From Alphaproteobacteria bacterium (GTDB taxonomy: Bacteria; Pseudomonadota; Alphaproteobacteria; ATCC43930; CGMCC-115725): a stretch of DNA of 35,593 nt. The first letter of the stretch is position 1. Each line of letters starts with the position of its first letter. The stretch covers positions 1 through 35,593 of the forward strand of contig JAGXBG010000004.1 of NCBI GenBank assembly GCA_018971215.1, given 5' to 3'. The translations under genes and the position numbers were made by a program. This document shows positions 18,092 through 26,503 of the stretch, one piece after another. The notes beneath the pieces are model-generated. The model saw nothing but the letters and a program-made list of their open reading frames with translations. It did not search any database and was not told the origin of the DNA.

Positions 18092-19093
18092 CTAGGCCGC
18101 CAGCCGCGCGATCAGCGGCGCGAAGAAATTGGCGATCATCGCCTTGACCTTCGCCGGATCGGCGATCTGGTTGACTGCCGCGCGGAACTCGGCCGAACCC
18201 GGCAATCCTTTCGAGTACCAGCCGATATGCTTGCGCGCCATGCGCACGCCAGTGTCAGCGCCGTAATGCGTCAGCATATCGTCGTAATGCCGCAGCACGA
18301 CATCGCGCTGCTCCGCCATCGACGGATCGGGCAGCCGTTCGCCAGTCTTGAGGAAATGAATCACCTGGCGCACGAACCACGGCCGGCCGTAAGCGCCGCG
18401 GCCGATCATCACGCCGTCGGCGTTGGACAGCGCGAGCGCGTCGCGCGCGTCGTCGAGCGTCGCGATGTCGCCGTTGGCGACCACGGGAATACGCACGGCT
18501 TCCTTCACCGCGCGGATGAAATTCCAGTCGGCCTTGCCGTCGTAGAATTGACAGCGGGTGCGGCCGTGCACCGTGATCATGCGGATGCCGGATTGCTCGG
18601 CAATGCGCGCGAGCGTCGGCGCGTTGCGGTTGTTGTCGTCCCAACCGGTGCGCATCTTGAGCGTCACCGGCAGGTCGACCGCCTTCACCGTCGCTTCGAG
18701 GATGCGCGTGGCGTGCCGCTCGTCGCGCATTAGCGCCGAGCCAGCGTGGCCGTTGACCACCTTCTTCACCGGGCAGCCGAAATTGATGTCGATGATCCGC
18801 GCGCCGCGGTCGGCGTTGAGCTTTGCCGCCTCGGCCATCACCTGCGGCTCGCAGCCGGCGAGCTGTACTGCCATCGGCTGCTCATCCGATTCGTTCTGCG
18901 CCATGACTAGCGAGCGCCGGGTTTCCCGGATCATCGCTTCGCTGGCGATCATTTCCGAGACCACGAGTCCGGCACCGAAGCCTTTGACTAGGCGGCGGAA
19001 CGGCAGGTCGCTGACGCCCGACATCGGCGCCAGGAATACCGGCTCGGCGACGGGGACCGGGCCGATCTCAATGGGTTCCAAGTTTCTGCTCAT
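18092..19093 (-). CDS. dusB: tRNA-dihydrouridine synthase DusB (NifR3)
   Basis: FMN-dependent reductase converting specific uridines in tRNA to dihydrouridine. The 333-aa product has the start motif LAPMSGVSDLPFRRL and the substrate-binding NFGCPVKKV with catalytic C107. FMN/active-site elements are TLKMRTGWDD, HGRTR, VVANGDI and MIGRGAYGRPW. It is the first gene of the minus-strand ntr block, the classic nifR3-ntrB-ntrC order of alphaproteobacteria, and abuts ntrB with no spacing. Its upstream region holds repeated elements that may control the whole block. Confidence 0.95.
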   Translation of the reverse strand: MSRNLEPIEIGPVPVAEPVFLAPMSGVSDLPFRRLVKGFGAGLVVSEMIASEAMIRETRRSLVMAQNESDEQPMAVQLAGCEPQVMAEAAKLNADRGARIIDINFGCPVKKVVNGHAGSALMRDERHATRILEATVKAVDLPVTLKMRTGWDDNNRNAPTLARIAEQSGIRMITVHGRTRCQFYDGKADWNFIRAVKEAVRIPVVANGDIATLDDARDALALSNADGVMIGRGAYGRPWFVRQVIHFLKTGERLPDPSMAEQRDVVLRHYDDMLTHYGADTGVRMARKHIGWYSKGLPGSAEFRAAVNQIADPAKVKAMIANFFAPLIARLAA

Positions 19094-19097
19094 TTTG

Positions 19098-19169
19098 TAT
19101 GCAAATTACATTGATGCATAAGAATTGAGCATAGGATACCCCAACGTTTGTGCGATGCAATAAGAATCG
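19098..19169. promoter_or_regulatory. Repeats upstream of dusB-ntrBC
   Basis: Two related direct repeats, GATGCATAAGAATTG (19113-19127) and GATGCAATAAGAATCG (19154-19169), start 41 bp apart, about four helical turns. The first overlaps a perfect inverted repeat TATGCA-N11-TGCATA (19098-19120) lying 4 bases from the dusB start. The spacing and position suggest binding sites for a regulator of the dusB-ntrBC transcript. The TGCA-N11-TGCA core recalls the TGCAC...GTGCA of NtrC sites but has longer spacing, so NtrC binding is speculative. The rest of the 296-base gap, up to ispDF, shows nothing I can name. Confidence 0.45.
19133..19160 (-). promoter_or_regulatory. Putative sigma-70 promoter for dusB-ntrBC
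   Basis: Read on the minus strand: TTGCAT (19160-19155), a 16-base spacer, then TATCCT (19138-19133). This would start transcription about 30-35 bases before the dusB ATG, across the repeat elements. Both hexamers are partial matches to consensus, so this is tentative. Confidence 0.3.
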
Positions 19170-19389
19170 CGTCGCAGTTCATGACGGCGGCCTGTTGCGA
19201 TTACACCGTATGGCCGACAGGTTTCGGTCTTCTCTCCGGACGCCGGCACACCTTAACCAGCGCAAGGTTGATACGCGCGCGACGATTATCTCTAGCGCGG
19301 CACGATTTCTCGCTCGCGCGGTTTTCGTCGCAGCGAAAAAAGCCGCCTGCCTTGGCAACGCCGCAACGGTGGTCTAGGGTCGCGCCGCC

Positions 19390-20544
19390 ATGCCGTCCTG
19401 CATCGCGCTGGTGGTTGCGGCCGGTCGCGGCACGCGGCTCGGCGCCGAACTCCCGAAGCAATATCTGTCCCTCGCCGGACAACCGTTACTGCGTCATTCG
19501 CTGACGACGCTCGCGGCGCATCCCGGAATCGACCGCGTGCGCGTGGTCTACAATCCCGACGACACGGCGCATTACGCCCGCGCCAGCGCCGGACTCGATC
19601 TGTTGCCGCCGGTTGCCGGCGGCGCGGCGCGGCAGGATTCGGTGCGGCTCGGCCTCGAGAGTCTTGCCGAACTCGCGCCCGAACGCGTGCTGATCCACGA
19701 CGGTGCGCGTCCGTTTCTCGACCGCGGCACCATCGACCGCGTGCTCGCGGCGCTGGCCGATGCGTCGGCCGCGGTGCCGGCGCTCAAGCTCGCCGACACC
19801 ATCAAGCGCGCCGACGACGGCCGCGTGCTCGAAACCGTCGATCGCGCCCAGCTCTGGCGCGCGCAAACGCCGCAAGGCTTCCGTTATCGCGACATCCTTG
19901 CCGCGCATCGCGCCGCCAAAGGCATGGACTTGCCCGACGACGCCGCGGTGGCCGAGCGCGCCGGTCTCGCCGTGCGGCTGGTCGCCGGCGGCGAAGACAA
20001 TATCAAGGTGACGACGCCGGAAGACCTTGCCCGGGCGGAGCGCTGGGCGGCCGCGCGTCTCGGCGACGTGCGCACCGGCCAGGGATTCGACGTGCATGCC
20101 TTCGGTCCGGGCGACCATGTCTGGTTGTGCGGAATCAAGGTGCAGCACGACCATGGTCTTGTCGGACACAGCGACGCCGATTGCGGCTTGCATGCGCTGA
20201 CGGACGCCATTCTCGGTGCGCTCGGCGCCGGCGACATCGGCGTTCATTTCCCGCCGAGCGATCCGCAGTGGCGCGGCGCGCCATCGCATCGCTTCCTGCG
20301 TCATGCGGCGGATCTCGTCGCCAAGGCCGGCGGCGGCATCGCCCATGTCGACGTCACGCTGATCTGCGAAAGCCCGAAAGTCGGGCCGCACCGCGCCGCC
20401 ATGGTCGCGCGCATCGCCGAAATCCTCGCGCTCGATGCGACGCGCGTCAGCGTCAAGGCGACGACCACCGAGCGCCTGGGCTTCACCGGCCGCGGCGAAG
20501 GCATCGCGGCGCAGGCCGTGGCGACGCTGCGCCTGCCGCTCTGA
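19390..20544 (+). CDS. ispDF: Bifunctional IspD/IspF enzyme (MEP isoprenoid pathway)
   Basis: Fusion catalysing two steps of the non-mevalonate pathway: MEP cytidylyltransferase (IspD) and 2-C-methyl-D-erythritol 2,4-cyclodiphosphate synthase (IspF). Residues 1 to about 225 are IspD, with the CTP-binding [16 protein letters not shown] and the downstream HDGARPF. From about 227 the IspF domain has the metal-binding [32 protein letters not shown] and the C-terminal [14 protein letters not shown]. The length of 384 aa is normal for the alphaproteobacterial fusion. It starts 296 bases from dusB in the opposite direction and leads the ispDF-pgpA-pncC run, with pgpA only 4 bases downstream. Confidence 0.97.
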   Translation: MPSCIALVVAAGRGTRLGAELPKQYLSLAGQPLLRHSLTTLAAHPGIDRVRVVYNPDDTAHYARASAGLDLLPPVAGGAARQDSVRLGLESLAELAPERVLIHDGARPFLDRGTIDRVLAALADASAAVPALKLADTIKRADDGRVLETVDRAQLWRAQTPQGFRYRDILAAHRAAKGMDLPDDAAVAERAGLAVRLVAGGEDNIKVTTPEDLARAERWAAARLGDVRTGQGFDVHAFGPGDHVWLCGIKVQHDHGLVGHSDADCGLHALTDAILGALGAGDIGVHFPPSDPQWRGAPSHRFLRHAADLVAKAGGGIAHVDVTLICESPKVGPHRAAMVARIAEILALDATRVSVKATTTERLGFTGRGEGIAAQAVATLRLPL

Positions 20545-20548
20545 TCCG

Positions 20549-21028
20549 ATGCCGCGCGAGCCGCTGCCTTTTTCGCATCCGGCGGTTTGGCTTTCGACCT
20601 GGTTCGGCTGCGGCTTGGCGCCATTCGCGCGCGGCACCTGGGGTTCGTTGGCGGCGTTGCCGTTGGCCGCGGTCAGTGTCTGGCTCGGCGGACCCCTGCT
20701 CCTCGTCGTCGTCGCGGCGCTCGTACTGGCCATCGGCATTCGCGCAACGGACGTCTACGCGCACGCGATCGACCTCAAGGATCCCGACGAAGCCGTGATC
20801 GACGAGGTCGCCGGCCAGTGCTTGACGCTCCTCGTCGTGCCGCTGGCGCCCCTGCCCTATCTCGCCGGATTTCTGCTGTTCCGCTTCTTCGATGTCGCCA
20901 AGCCGTTTCCGATCCGCTGGCTCGAGCGCAATCTGCCGGGCGGCTGGGGCATCATGCTCGACGATACCGGCGCGGCGATCTACGCCATGGTCGTCTACCT
21001 GGTCGGGAGTCATTTTCTTGGCACCTGA
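20549..21028 (+). CDS. pgpA: Phosphatidylglycerophosphatase A
   Basis: Membrane phosphatase turning phosphatidylglycerol phosphate into phosphatidylglycerol. The ATG at 20549, 4 bases after ispDF, gives 159 aa, the normal length. Family motifs are visible: GCGLAPFARGTWGS near the N-terminus, DPDEAVIDEVAGQ in the catalytic region and RFFDVAKPFPIRWLE. Hydrophobic segments (LLLVVVAALVLAIGI, LPYLAGFLLF and the C-terminal IYAMVVYLVGSHFL) fit an inner-membrane protein. The end overlaps the start of the next gene by 11 bases. Confidence 0.95.
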   Translation: MPREPLPFSHPAVWLSTWFGCGLAPFARGTWGSLAALPLAAVSVWLGGPLLLVVVAALVLAIGIRATDVYAHAIDLKDPDEAVIDEVAGQCLTLLVVPLAPLPYLAGFLLFRFFDVAKPFPIRWLERNLPGGWGIMLDDTGAAIYAMVVYLVGSHFLGT

Positions 21029-21509
21029 CAGCGTCGGCGTCTTGGCCGCGCGCGTGCTCGAGGCGTGTCGCGCGCGGCAGTGGCTGGTCGGCGTCGCCGA
21101 ATCCTGCACCGGCGGATTGGTCGCGGCGGCGCTCACCGACATTCCGGGCTCGTCCGACGTCGTCGATCGCGGCTTCGTCACCTATTCCGACCGCGCCAAA
21201 GCCGAACTGCTCGGCGTGCCGGTGCCGATCCTGGTCACGCACGGCGCAGTCAGTCGCGAAACCGCCGCAGCGATGGCGCAGGGCGTGTTGGCGAAATCGA
21301 AAGTGGATCTGGCGGTGGCGGTGACCGGGATTGCCGGTCCGGGCGGCGGCAGCGCGGAGAAGCCGGTCGGCCTGGTGTGGTTCGCGGTGGCGAGCCGCGG
21401 ACGCGAACCGCGCGTCGAGCGGCAAGTTTTCGCCGGCGACCGTGGGGCGGTGCGTGCGGCGGCGACACGGCGGGCGCTCGAGCTTCTGGCCGAGGCCGCC
21501 GCTTCCTAG
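21018..21509 (+). CDS. pncC: Nicotinamide-nucleotide amidase (CinA C-terminal-domain protein)
   Basis: Stand-alone CinA C-terminal domain, which deamidates NMN to nicotinate mononucleotide in NAD salvage. Signatures are VGVAESCTGGLVAAALTDIP near the N-terminus, the substrate-binding VVDRGFVTYS and AVTGIAGPGGGSAEKPVGLVW. The start is decided by GGGAG at 21005-21009, 8 bases before TTG 21018, which lies inside the end of pgpA and gives 163 aa. Other in-frame TTG/GTG codons at 21042 and 21054 lack such a site. It is convergent with the next gene, leaving only 4 bases between stops. Confidence 0.92.
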   Translation: MAPDSVGVLAARVLEACRARQWLVGVAESCTGGLVAAALTDIPGSSDVVDRGFVTYSDRAKAELLGVPVPILVTHGAVSRETAAAMAQGVLAKSKVDLAVAVTGIAGPGGGSAEKPVGLVWFAVASRGREPRVERQVFAGDRGAVRAAATRRALELLAEAAAS

Positions 21510-21513
21510 CCGA

Positions 21514-21765
21514 TCAGGCGGGTTCCGGCGCCGCGACGACGATGTCGACCAACCGGTCGGTTCGCCGCGTCTTCTGCATCTCGTCGAGAGCGGCGCGGAA
21601 GATGCGGGCGATGCGTTCGTCGTTCACCGCCACGGTCTGCGTCTTGCCGTTGGTCGCGGTGCGGATGGTCGCCGGGCCCAGGCGATTGACCGCCAGCATG
21701 GTCAGCAGCACCGGATCGATGTCCTCCCGCGTTTCGGCGGGGTCGAGTTGCACGATGTCGAGCAT
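21514..21765 (-). CDS. Conserved-looking small protein, function unknown
   Basis: An 83-aa product beginning MLDIVQLDPAETREDIDPVL; ACCGAGGATTC provides GAGGA just before the ATG. The protein is soluble and mildly acidic, with a predicted strand-rich middle (RLGPATIRTATNGKTQTVAV) and a helical end (IARIFRAALDEMQKT). No signal peptide, cysteine or recognised motif is seen. Codon use resembles neighbouring genes and it is flanked tightly by pncC, which supports it being real. I do not recognise the family. Confidence 0.6.
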   Translation of the reverse strand: MLDIVQLDPAETREDIDPVLLTMLAVNRLGPATIRTATNGKTQTVAVNDERIARIFRAALDEMQKTRRTDRLVDIVVAAPEPA

Positions 21766-21907
21766 GAATCCTCGGTAATGGTTCGCAACTCCGCCTCTCT
21801 ACGCGTCGAAAGCTGCCGGAATGTTGCGTCCCCATGACGGTTCGGTGAAACCGTCACCAATTCTTGTGCGTCGGTCGAGTCGCGTGCGCGAAACGTTGGT
21901 GTACCGC

Positions 21908-23203
21908 TCAGGCGCCAAGCGCGACAGATTCGGGACCACGCGCCGCGCGCGTGCCGCGACCGATCCACAGCACGGCAATCGCGGCCACGATACAAAGCAT
22001 GCCCGAAATCATCACGGGCGGACCATAGCTGCCCAAGGCGGCGCGCATCGCGCCGGCGACCAGCGCGATGCTGGCCGCGCCCAGCTGATGACCGACAAAT
22101 ATCCAGCCGAAGATCACCGGCGCCGTCTGCTTGCCGAACGCATCGGTCGCCAGACGCACGGTCGGCGGCACGGTCGCCAGCCAATCGAGGCCGTAGAACA
22201 TCGCGAAGATCGACAGCGTCACGGCGTTGAAGCCCGAGAACGGCAGATAGAGGAGCGACAGGCCACGCAGCCCGTAATACCAGAACAACAACACGCGGCT
22301 GTCGTAGCGGTCGGTGAGCCAGCCCGAGAGCGTCGTGCCGGCGAGATCGAACATGCCCATCAGCGCCAGCAGGCTGGCGGCGTGCACTTCGGGAATGCCC
22401 TGGTCGAGACAATAGGAGATCAGGTGCGTGCCGATCAGGCCGTTGGTGCTGGCGCCGCAGACGAAGAAGCTGGCGAACAGCAGCCAGAAGTCGCGCGACT
22501 GGGCGCCGACGCCGAGCGCGCCGAACGCGACGCCGATCGGATTGGAAGCCGGAGGCGCGGTCGGCGGCTGATCGACTTTGGCGCCGTAAGCCGCTGCACC
22601 GACGTCGCGCGGCTGTTCCGGCAGCAACAGCCAGACCAGCGGCACGATCGCCGCAGCGGCCGCGCCCACGATCCACGCGACCGCGCGCCAGCCGCCGTGA
22701 TCGACGACCCATCCCAACATCGGCAGGAAGACGAGCTGGCCGGTGGCGCTCGATGCCGAAAAGATACCCATGACGAGACCGCGGTGCGTCGTGAACCAGC
22801 GGTTCGCGACCGTCGCGCCCATGACCAGCGCGATCATGCCGGAGCCAAACCCGACCAGCACGCCCCAGGTGAGAATGAGCTGCCACGACGCGGTCATTGC
22901 CGTGCTGGCCGCGACGCTGGCGGCGAGCAGCACCAGACCGCCCACGACGGTGCGACGAACGCCGATGCTTTGCATCAGCGCCGCCGCGAACGGTCCCATC
23001 AATCCGTAGAGCAACAGGTTGATCGCGATCGCCAGCGAGATCGTCGCGCGGCTCCAGCCGAAGGCGTCTTGCAACGGCACGATGAGAACTCCCGGCGTCG
23101 CGCGTATACCGGCCGCCGCCAACAGGGCAACGAACACCACGCCGACGACGATCCAGCCGTAATGGAACCGCCCGGCGACTAAACGCGCGAATACCATCGA
23201 CAT
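21908..23203 (-). CDS. Major facilitator superfamily transporter
   Basis: Twelve-helix secondary transporter, 431 aa. The start HYGWIVVGVVFVALLAAAG and the following QDAFGWSRATISLAIAINLL resemble the oxalate/formate antiporter and monocarboxylate-type MFS branch. The loop-2/3 motif is degenerate (GVRRTVVGGLVL). The cytoplasmic central loop (LLPEQPRDVGAAAYGAKVD) separates two six-helix halves, and the second half carries GWLTDRYDSRVLL as the repeat motif. It is divergent from a TetR gene with paired palindromes between, so it is probably the regulator's target. The substrate is unknown: a small organic acid or drug is possible. Two ATGs (23203 and 23197) are usable. Confidence 0.88.
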   Translation of the reverse strand: MSMVFARLVAGRFHYGWIVVGVVFVALLAAAGIRATPGVLIVPLQDAFGWSRATISLAIAINLLLYGLMGPFAAALMQSIGVRRTVVGGLVLLAASVAASTAMTASWQLILTWGVLVGFGSGMIALVMGATVANRWFTTHRGLVMGIFSASSATGQLVFLPMLGWVVDHGGWRAVAWIVGAAAAAIVPLVWLLLPEQPRDVGAAAYGAKVDQPPTAPPASNPIGVAFGALGVGAQSRDFWLLFASFFVCGASTNGLIGTHLISYCLDQGIPEVHAASLLALMGMFDLAGTTLSGWLTDRYDSRVLLFWYYGLRGLSLLYLPFSGFNAVTLSIFAMFYGLDWLATVPPTVRLATDAFGKQTAPVIFGWIFVGHQLGAASIALVAGAMRAALGSYGPPVMISGMLCIVAAIAVLWIGRGTRAARGPESVALGA

Positions 23204-23235
23204 TCTCTATAACCCCTGCGACGGCAGCGACCGTT

Positions 23236-23251
23236 GAGACAGATCTGTCTC
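23236..23251. promoter_or_regulatory. Perfect 16-bp palindrome, probable TetR operator 1
   Basis: GAGACAGATCTGTCTC reads the same on both strands. It lies 32 bases from the MFS start, in the likely MFS promoter/leader. It shares the CAGA...TCTG core with the second palindrome, whose centre is exactly 30 bp away. Between the two is a smaller inverted repeat TTGTC-TT-GACAA (23252-23263). Confidence 0.7.
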
Positions 23252-23256
23252 TTGTC

Positions 23257-23285
23257 TTGACAAGGTACAGACCGGTCTGTATCAG
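23257..23285 (+). promoter_or_regulatory. Putative tetR promoter
   Basis: A perfect -35 hexamer TTGACA (23257-23262) is followed by a 17-base spacer and TATCAG (23280-23285). Transcription would begin only a few bases before the ATG at 23297, so the leader would be very short. Confidence 0.55.
23266..23281. promoter_or_regulatory. Perfect 16-bp palindrome, probable TetR operator 2
   Basis: TACAGACCGGTCTGTA is fully symmetric and resembles known TetR-family operators of the ACAGACNNGTCTGT kind. It occupies the spacer between the putative -35 and -10 of the tetR promoter, so a bound repressor would block RNA polymerase there (autoregulation). Confidence 0.75.
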
Positions 23286-23296
23286 GTCAAGTTGCG

Positions 23297-23959
23297 ATGC
23301 GCGCAACCCAGGCAGACGAAATCCTTCTGTCGGCGCCCGGTGCGGGTGCCGTCGCCTCGCCACGCGACCGGCTGCTGAACACGGCGAACGATCTTTTCTA
23401 CCGGCGCGGTATCCATACCGTCGGCATCGACGAGGTAATCGCAGCCGCCGGCGTCGCCAAGATGAGTCTCTATCGCAGTTTCCCGTCGAAGGACGAGTTG
23501 ATCGCGGCCTATCTCGCACGACGTTCGGGCCTCTATTGGGACTGGTGGGACCGCGTCGTCGCGCGTCATCCCGGCAATCCGCTGCGACAGCTCCTGGCGC
23601 TGACCGCGTCGCTGCGCAAACGCGCGTTGCGCGCCAGCTACCGCGGCTGCCCGTTTACCAATGCGGCGTGCGAGTTTCCCGAACCCGACCATCCAGCGCG
23701 CCGGATCGCCGAAGCCAACAAACGGGAAATGCGGCGGCGCTTCCGGGCGCTTGCCAAGGCGGCCGGCGCACGATCGCCGGCTCGGCTCGCCGATCAGCTC
23801 ACGCTCTTGTTCGAAGGCGCCTATGCCAGCGTGCTGACCTTCGGCCATCGCGGACCGGCGCGCTCGGTGGTCGACGCCGCCGCCACGATGATCGACGCAC
23901 AGCTGGCGAAACCGGCCGACTCGGCCGTCAGGCGCTCGCGGTCGCGCGGCGCGCGCTGA
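23297..23959 (+). CDS. TetR-family transcriptional repressor
   Basis: One-component regulator of 220 aa. The N-terminal HTH domain (about residues 23-73) contains LLNTANDLFYRRGIHTVGID and AAGVAKMSLYRSFPSKDELI, a clear TetR signature. The C-terminal ligand domain has an aromatic-rich YWDWWDRVV and RGCPFTNAACEFP, similar to the subgroup of TetR regulators beside MFS pumps. The ligand is unknown. It is divergent from the MFS gene across a 93-base gap with two palindromes. The basic tail (RRSRSRGAR) overlaps the convergent glycosyltransferase gene by 32 bases. Confidence 0.93.
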   Translation: MRATQADEILLSAPGAGAVASPRDRLLNTANDLFYRRGIHTVGIDEVIAAAGVAKMSLYRSFPSKDELIAAYLARRSGLYWDWWDRVVARHPGNPLRQLLALTASLRKRALRASYRGCPFTNAACEFPEPDHPARRIAEANKREMRRRFRALAKAAGARSPARLADQLTLLFEGAYASVLTFGHRGPARSVVDAAATMIDAQLAKPADSAVRRSRSRGAR

Positions 23960-25199
23960 AAATTCCGTCGAGCTGCGCCGGCAGATCGAAGATCGCGCGG
24001 TTCGGCTGCGCCGCGATCGCCCGGCGCATCGCCGCATGCCGTCCCGGCTCGTTTAACGCCGCAATCGCCGCGCACAATCCGTCCGCATTGCGGAACGACA
24101 GCGCCGCGCCGATCGCCTGCGCCCAGGTGGCGTTGTAGCGCTCCTGCGCCAAGAGCCGCGCCCCGACCTCGAGGATCATCGGCAGGCCCATCACCATCGC
24201 CTCGGAGATCGCGCCCGGTCCGGGCTTGCCAACGAAGAAATCGCTCGCCGCCATATGGCGCTCGATGGCGTCGGAAAAGCCGATAACATGCCGCGGCCGC
24301 TTGCCCGGCAGCGCCGCGATGTCATCGGCGGTCTCGCGATTGGTGCCGCAGACATAGATCATCTGCACCGGCAGATCGCTGGCTTCGATCGTCGCGGCGA
24401 AATCGAGCATGCGGTCGGCACCGCGGCCGCCGAACATCATCAGGCCGGTGAGCCGGTCGGGCGCCAAGCCCAGCGCCGCACGCGCAGTGGCCACGGTGGC
24501 CGGCGTCATCGTCTGCGTTAGGGCATGGAATTTCGGCGACAACATCAGGCCCTTGGCCGCGATGATCTGCTCAGGCGGCAAGCCGAACCGGCGCGCCTGC
24601 TCGCGGCATTTTTCCGTGCCGCAGACGACGTATTGATCAACATGCTGGATCCACGCGGCATGCATCGGTTCGCAGAAGTCGGTGACGATGGTGACGAATG
24701 GGATCGCGCCGCCGAGTTGGCGCAGGCTGCCCGCGACCGCCGCGTTGATCAACGGCATCACCGAGATGACCATGTCCGGCCGATTGGCGCGCAGATAGGC
24801 CGAAAGCTGCCGCACCACGAACGGTGAGCCGAGCCGGATGGCGACCGACGAGCCGGCCGCGATCACCGGCCACAGCAGGCGCGTATGGCCGCGGCGTAAC
24901 GCGTATTCGTTGTAGATGTCCGGCCCCGACATGCCGGTGAGCGCGCGGAACGGATCGAGTCCGGTGAGGATTTCGCGATAGACGTCGACGGCGTCGATTC
25001 GCCACGGCCGCACGGCGCCGAGATACTCGCGCAGCACGCGCGCGGTGGCGACGTGGCCGTAGCCGCTGTCCGTGTAGAGCACGAGAATACGCTTGGCTTC
25101 GCGCGCCGAATCCGCCGTCGCCAACTCGGCGGCAGGCAGCGCGCGGGGTGATTCGTCCTGGTCTCGGGCCGGCGCGCCGAAAAGCTGTAAATCAAGCAC
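23928..25199 (-). CDS. MGDG-synthase-like glycosyltransferase (GT28 family)
   Basis: Resembles monogalactosyldiacylglycerol synthases and processive diacylglycerol glycosyltransferases (UgtP type), which transfer a sugar from a nucleotide sugar to diacylglycerol at the inner membrane. The N-terminal acceptor domain begins ILVLYTDSGYGHVATARVLRE, with the TD(S/T)GxGH hallmark, and continues to VTDFCEPMHAAWIQHVDQYVV. The GT28-like C-terminal half has MFGGRGADRM, the GFSDAIERHMAASDFFVGKP donor-site region and GPGAISEAMVMGLPMI. It has 423 aa with a GTG start at 25199; a later TTG inside the first 45 variable residues is possible. Head-to-head with the next MFS-like gene, with a short gap. Confidence 0.85.
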   Translation of the reverse strand: MLDLQLFGAPARDQDESPRALPAAELATADSAREAKRILVLYTDSGYGHVATARVLREYLGAVRPWRIDAVDVYREILTGLDPFRALTGMSGPDIYNEYALRRGHTRLLWPVIAAGSSVAIRLGSPFVVRQLSAYLRANRPDMVISVMPLINAAVAGSLRQLGGAIPFVTIVTDFCEPMHAAWIQHVDQYVVCGTEKCREQARRFGLPPEQIIAAKGLMLSPKFHALTQTMTPATVATARAALGLAPDRLTGLMMFGGRGADRMLDFAATIEASDLPVQMIYVCGTNRETADDIAALPGKRPRHVIGFSDAIERHMAASDFFVGKPGPGAISEAMVMGLPMILEVGARLLAQERYNATWAQAIGAALSFRNADGLCAAIAALNEPGRHAAMRRAIAAQPNRAIFDLPAQLDGIFSARRATASA

Positions 25200-25315
25200 G
25201 GGCGCGACTGTGGCGCAGGCGCGTTGCGGAATGATGGCGGTTTTGATTCAGGATGATGACGGATGACGATCGCTGCGCCACGACGACGCGGCCGTGCTAT
25301 ACGCTCGCGCCATCG

Positions 25316-26503
25316 ATGTTCTTCGCCAACCGCGCCGTCAATCGCCTCGCCGTCCACACCGCGCTTCAACAGTTGGCGTGGTGCATGTCTGGCGCGTTCT
25401 TCGGCGTCTATCTGCTGCGCGCCGGCATCGCGCCGTCGGTTTTGTTTCTCGCCAGCGCCGGCGTGCTGACGCTGCGGTTCGTGCTACGGCCGCTGGTGCT
25501 GCTGGTCGCGCCGCGCATCGGCCTGCGTTACACGCTGGTCATCGGCACATTGCTAACAGCGCTGCAATATCCGGCGGTCGGCTTGGTGCGCGGCGCCGAC
25601 GCGACATTGGCGCTGTTCTGCCTCATCGGCGCGCTGGCCGGCGTGTTTTATTGGCCGTGCTACCACACCTTCTTTGCCGCGCTCGGCGATCGCGAATATC
25701 GCGGCAGCCAGGTCGGCGTGCGCCAAGTTCTGATGGGCATCGCCGCGGTCGTCGGCCCTGCCGCCGGCGGCGTCATGCTGGCGCGCTTTGGACCTTGGGT
25801 CGCGTTCGGCACCGCCGCGGCGGCGCAAGCGCTCGCGGCCGTGCCGTTGTTCGCCGTGCACGAGCCACCGTTGGCGCAACGCTCGCCGCGCGGCGCCTAT
25901 GCCGCGTCGTGGAGCGGCGTCCGCTTGTTCGCCGCCGACGGCTGGATGCTCGCCGGCGCGGCGCTCGCCTGGGACATCACCATGTTCCGCGCGCTGCAAT
26001 CGCGCTTCGACCAGTTCGGCGGCGTGCTGGCGCTGGCGGCGCTGGCCGGCGCGCTCGGCAGCGTCGTGCTCGGCCGCTTTATCGATTTGGGCCATGCGCG
26101 TCGCGTCATCGCCTTCAACGCTGCCATGCTGTGCACCGGCGTCCTGCTGCGCACCTTCTGTGCGCTGACGCCGGCGGCGGTGATCTCCATCGCACTGATC
26201 ACGACGATGCTCGGCGGCATGTACGTGCCGGTGCTGATGACCGCGTTCTATAACGCGTCGAAAGCGTCGCCTTGCCCGTTCCGTTTCCAGTTCGCCGCCG
26301 AAGGCGGCTGGGATTTCGGCGGCGCGGGTGTCAGCGTCGCCGCGGCGCTGCTATGCGCGACCGGCGTGTCGCCGCAAGCCACCATCCTGTTGGCGCTGCC
26401 GGCGGTGCTGGCGCAGGCGTGGCTGCTGGCGCGCGTCTATCGCTTGCGGCCACCGACCGGACCAGCGCGCTTCGAAGCGGCGCCGTCGGCGCCATTGCCC
26501 TGA
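25316..26503 (+). CDS. MFS-like multi-spanning membrane protein
   Basis: About 395 aa from ATG 25316 (MFFANRAVNRLAVHTALQQL). The track start at 25253 adds 21 hydrophilic residues without a ribosome-binding site. The protein is strongly hydrophobic with about 10-12 predicted helices (for example VLFLASAGVLTLRFVLRPLV, ALFCLIGALAGVFYW and VISIALITTMLGGMYVPVLM). The segment DREYRGSQVGVRQVLMGIAAVVGPAAGG resembles MFS helix 4-5 motifs. A possible -10, TATACG (25298-25303), lies just before the start. It is divergent from the glycolipid glycosyltransferase gene. A lipid-related export role is conceivable but unsupported. Confidence 0.72.
   Translation: MFFANRAVNRLAVHTALQQLAWCMSGAFFGVYLLRAGIAPSVLFLASAGVLTLRFVLRPLVLLVAPRIGLRYTLVIGTLLTALQYPAVGLVRGADATLALFCLIGALAGVFYWPCYHTFFAALGDREYRGSQVGVRQVLMGIAAVVGPAAGGVMLARFGPWVAFGTAAAAQALAAVPLFAVHEPPLAQRSPRGAYAASWSGVRLFAADGWMLAGAALAWDITMFRALQSRFDQFGGVLALAALAGALGSVVLGRFIDLGHARRVIAFNAAMLCTGVLLRTFCALTPAAVISIALITTMLGGMYVPVLMTAFYNASKASPCPFRFQFAAEGGWDFGGAGVSVAAALLCATGVSPQATILLALPAVLAQAWLLARVYRLRPPTGPARFEAAPSAPLP

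Noticed and set aside
21766-23519. 605-aa minus-strand ORF upstream of the 83-aa protein
   Set aside because: It is the other frame of the MFS and TetR region; only the last 83 residues have a good start and ribosome-binding site.
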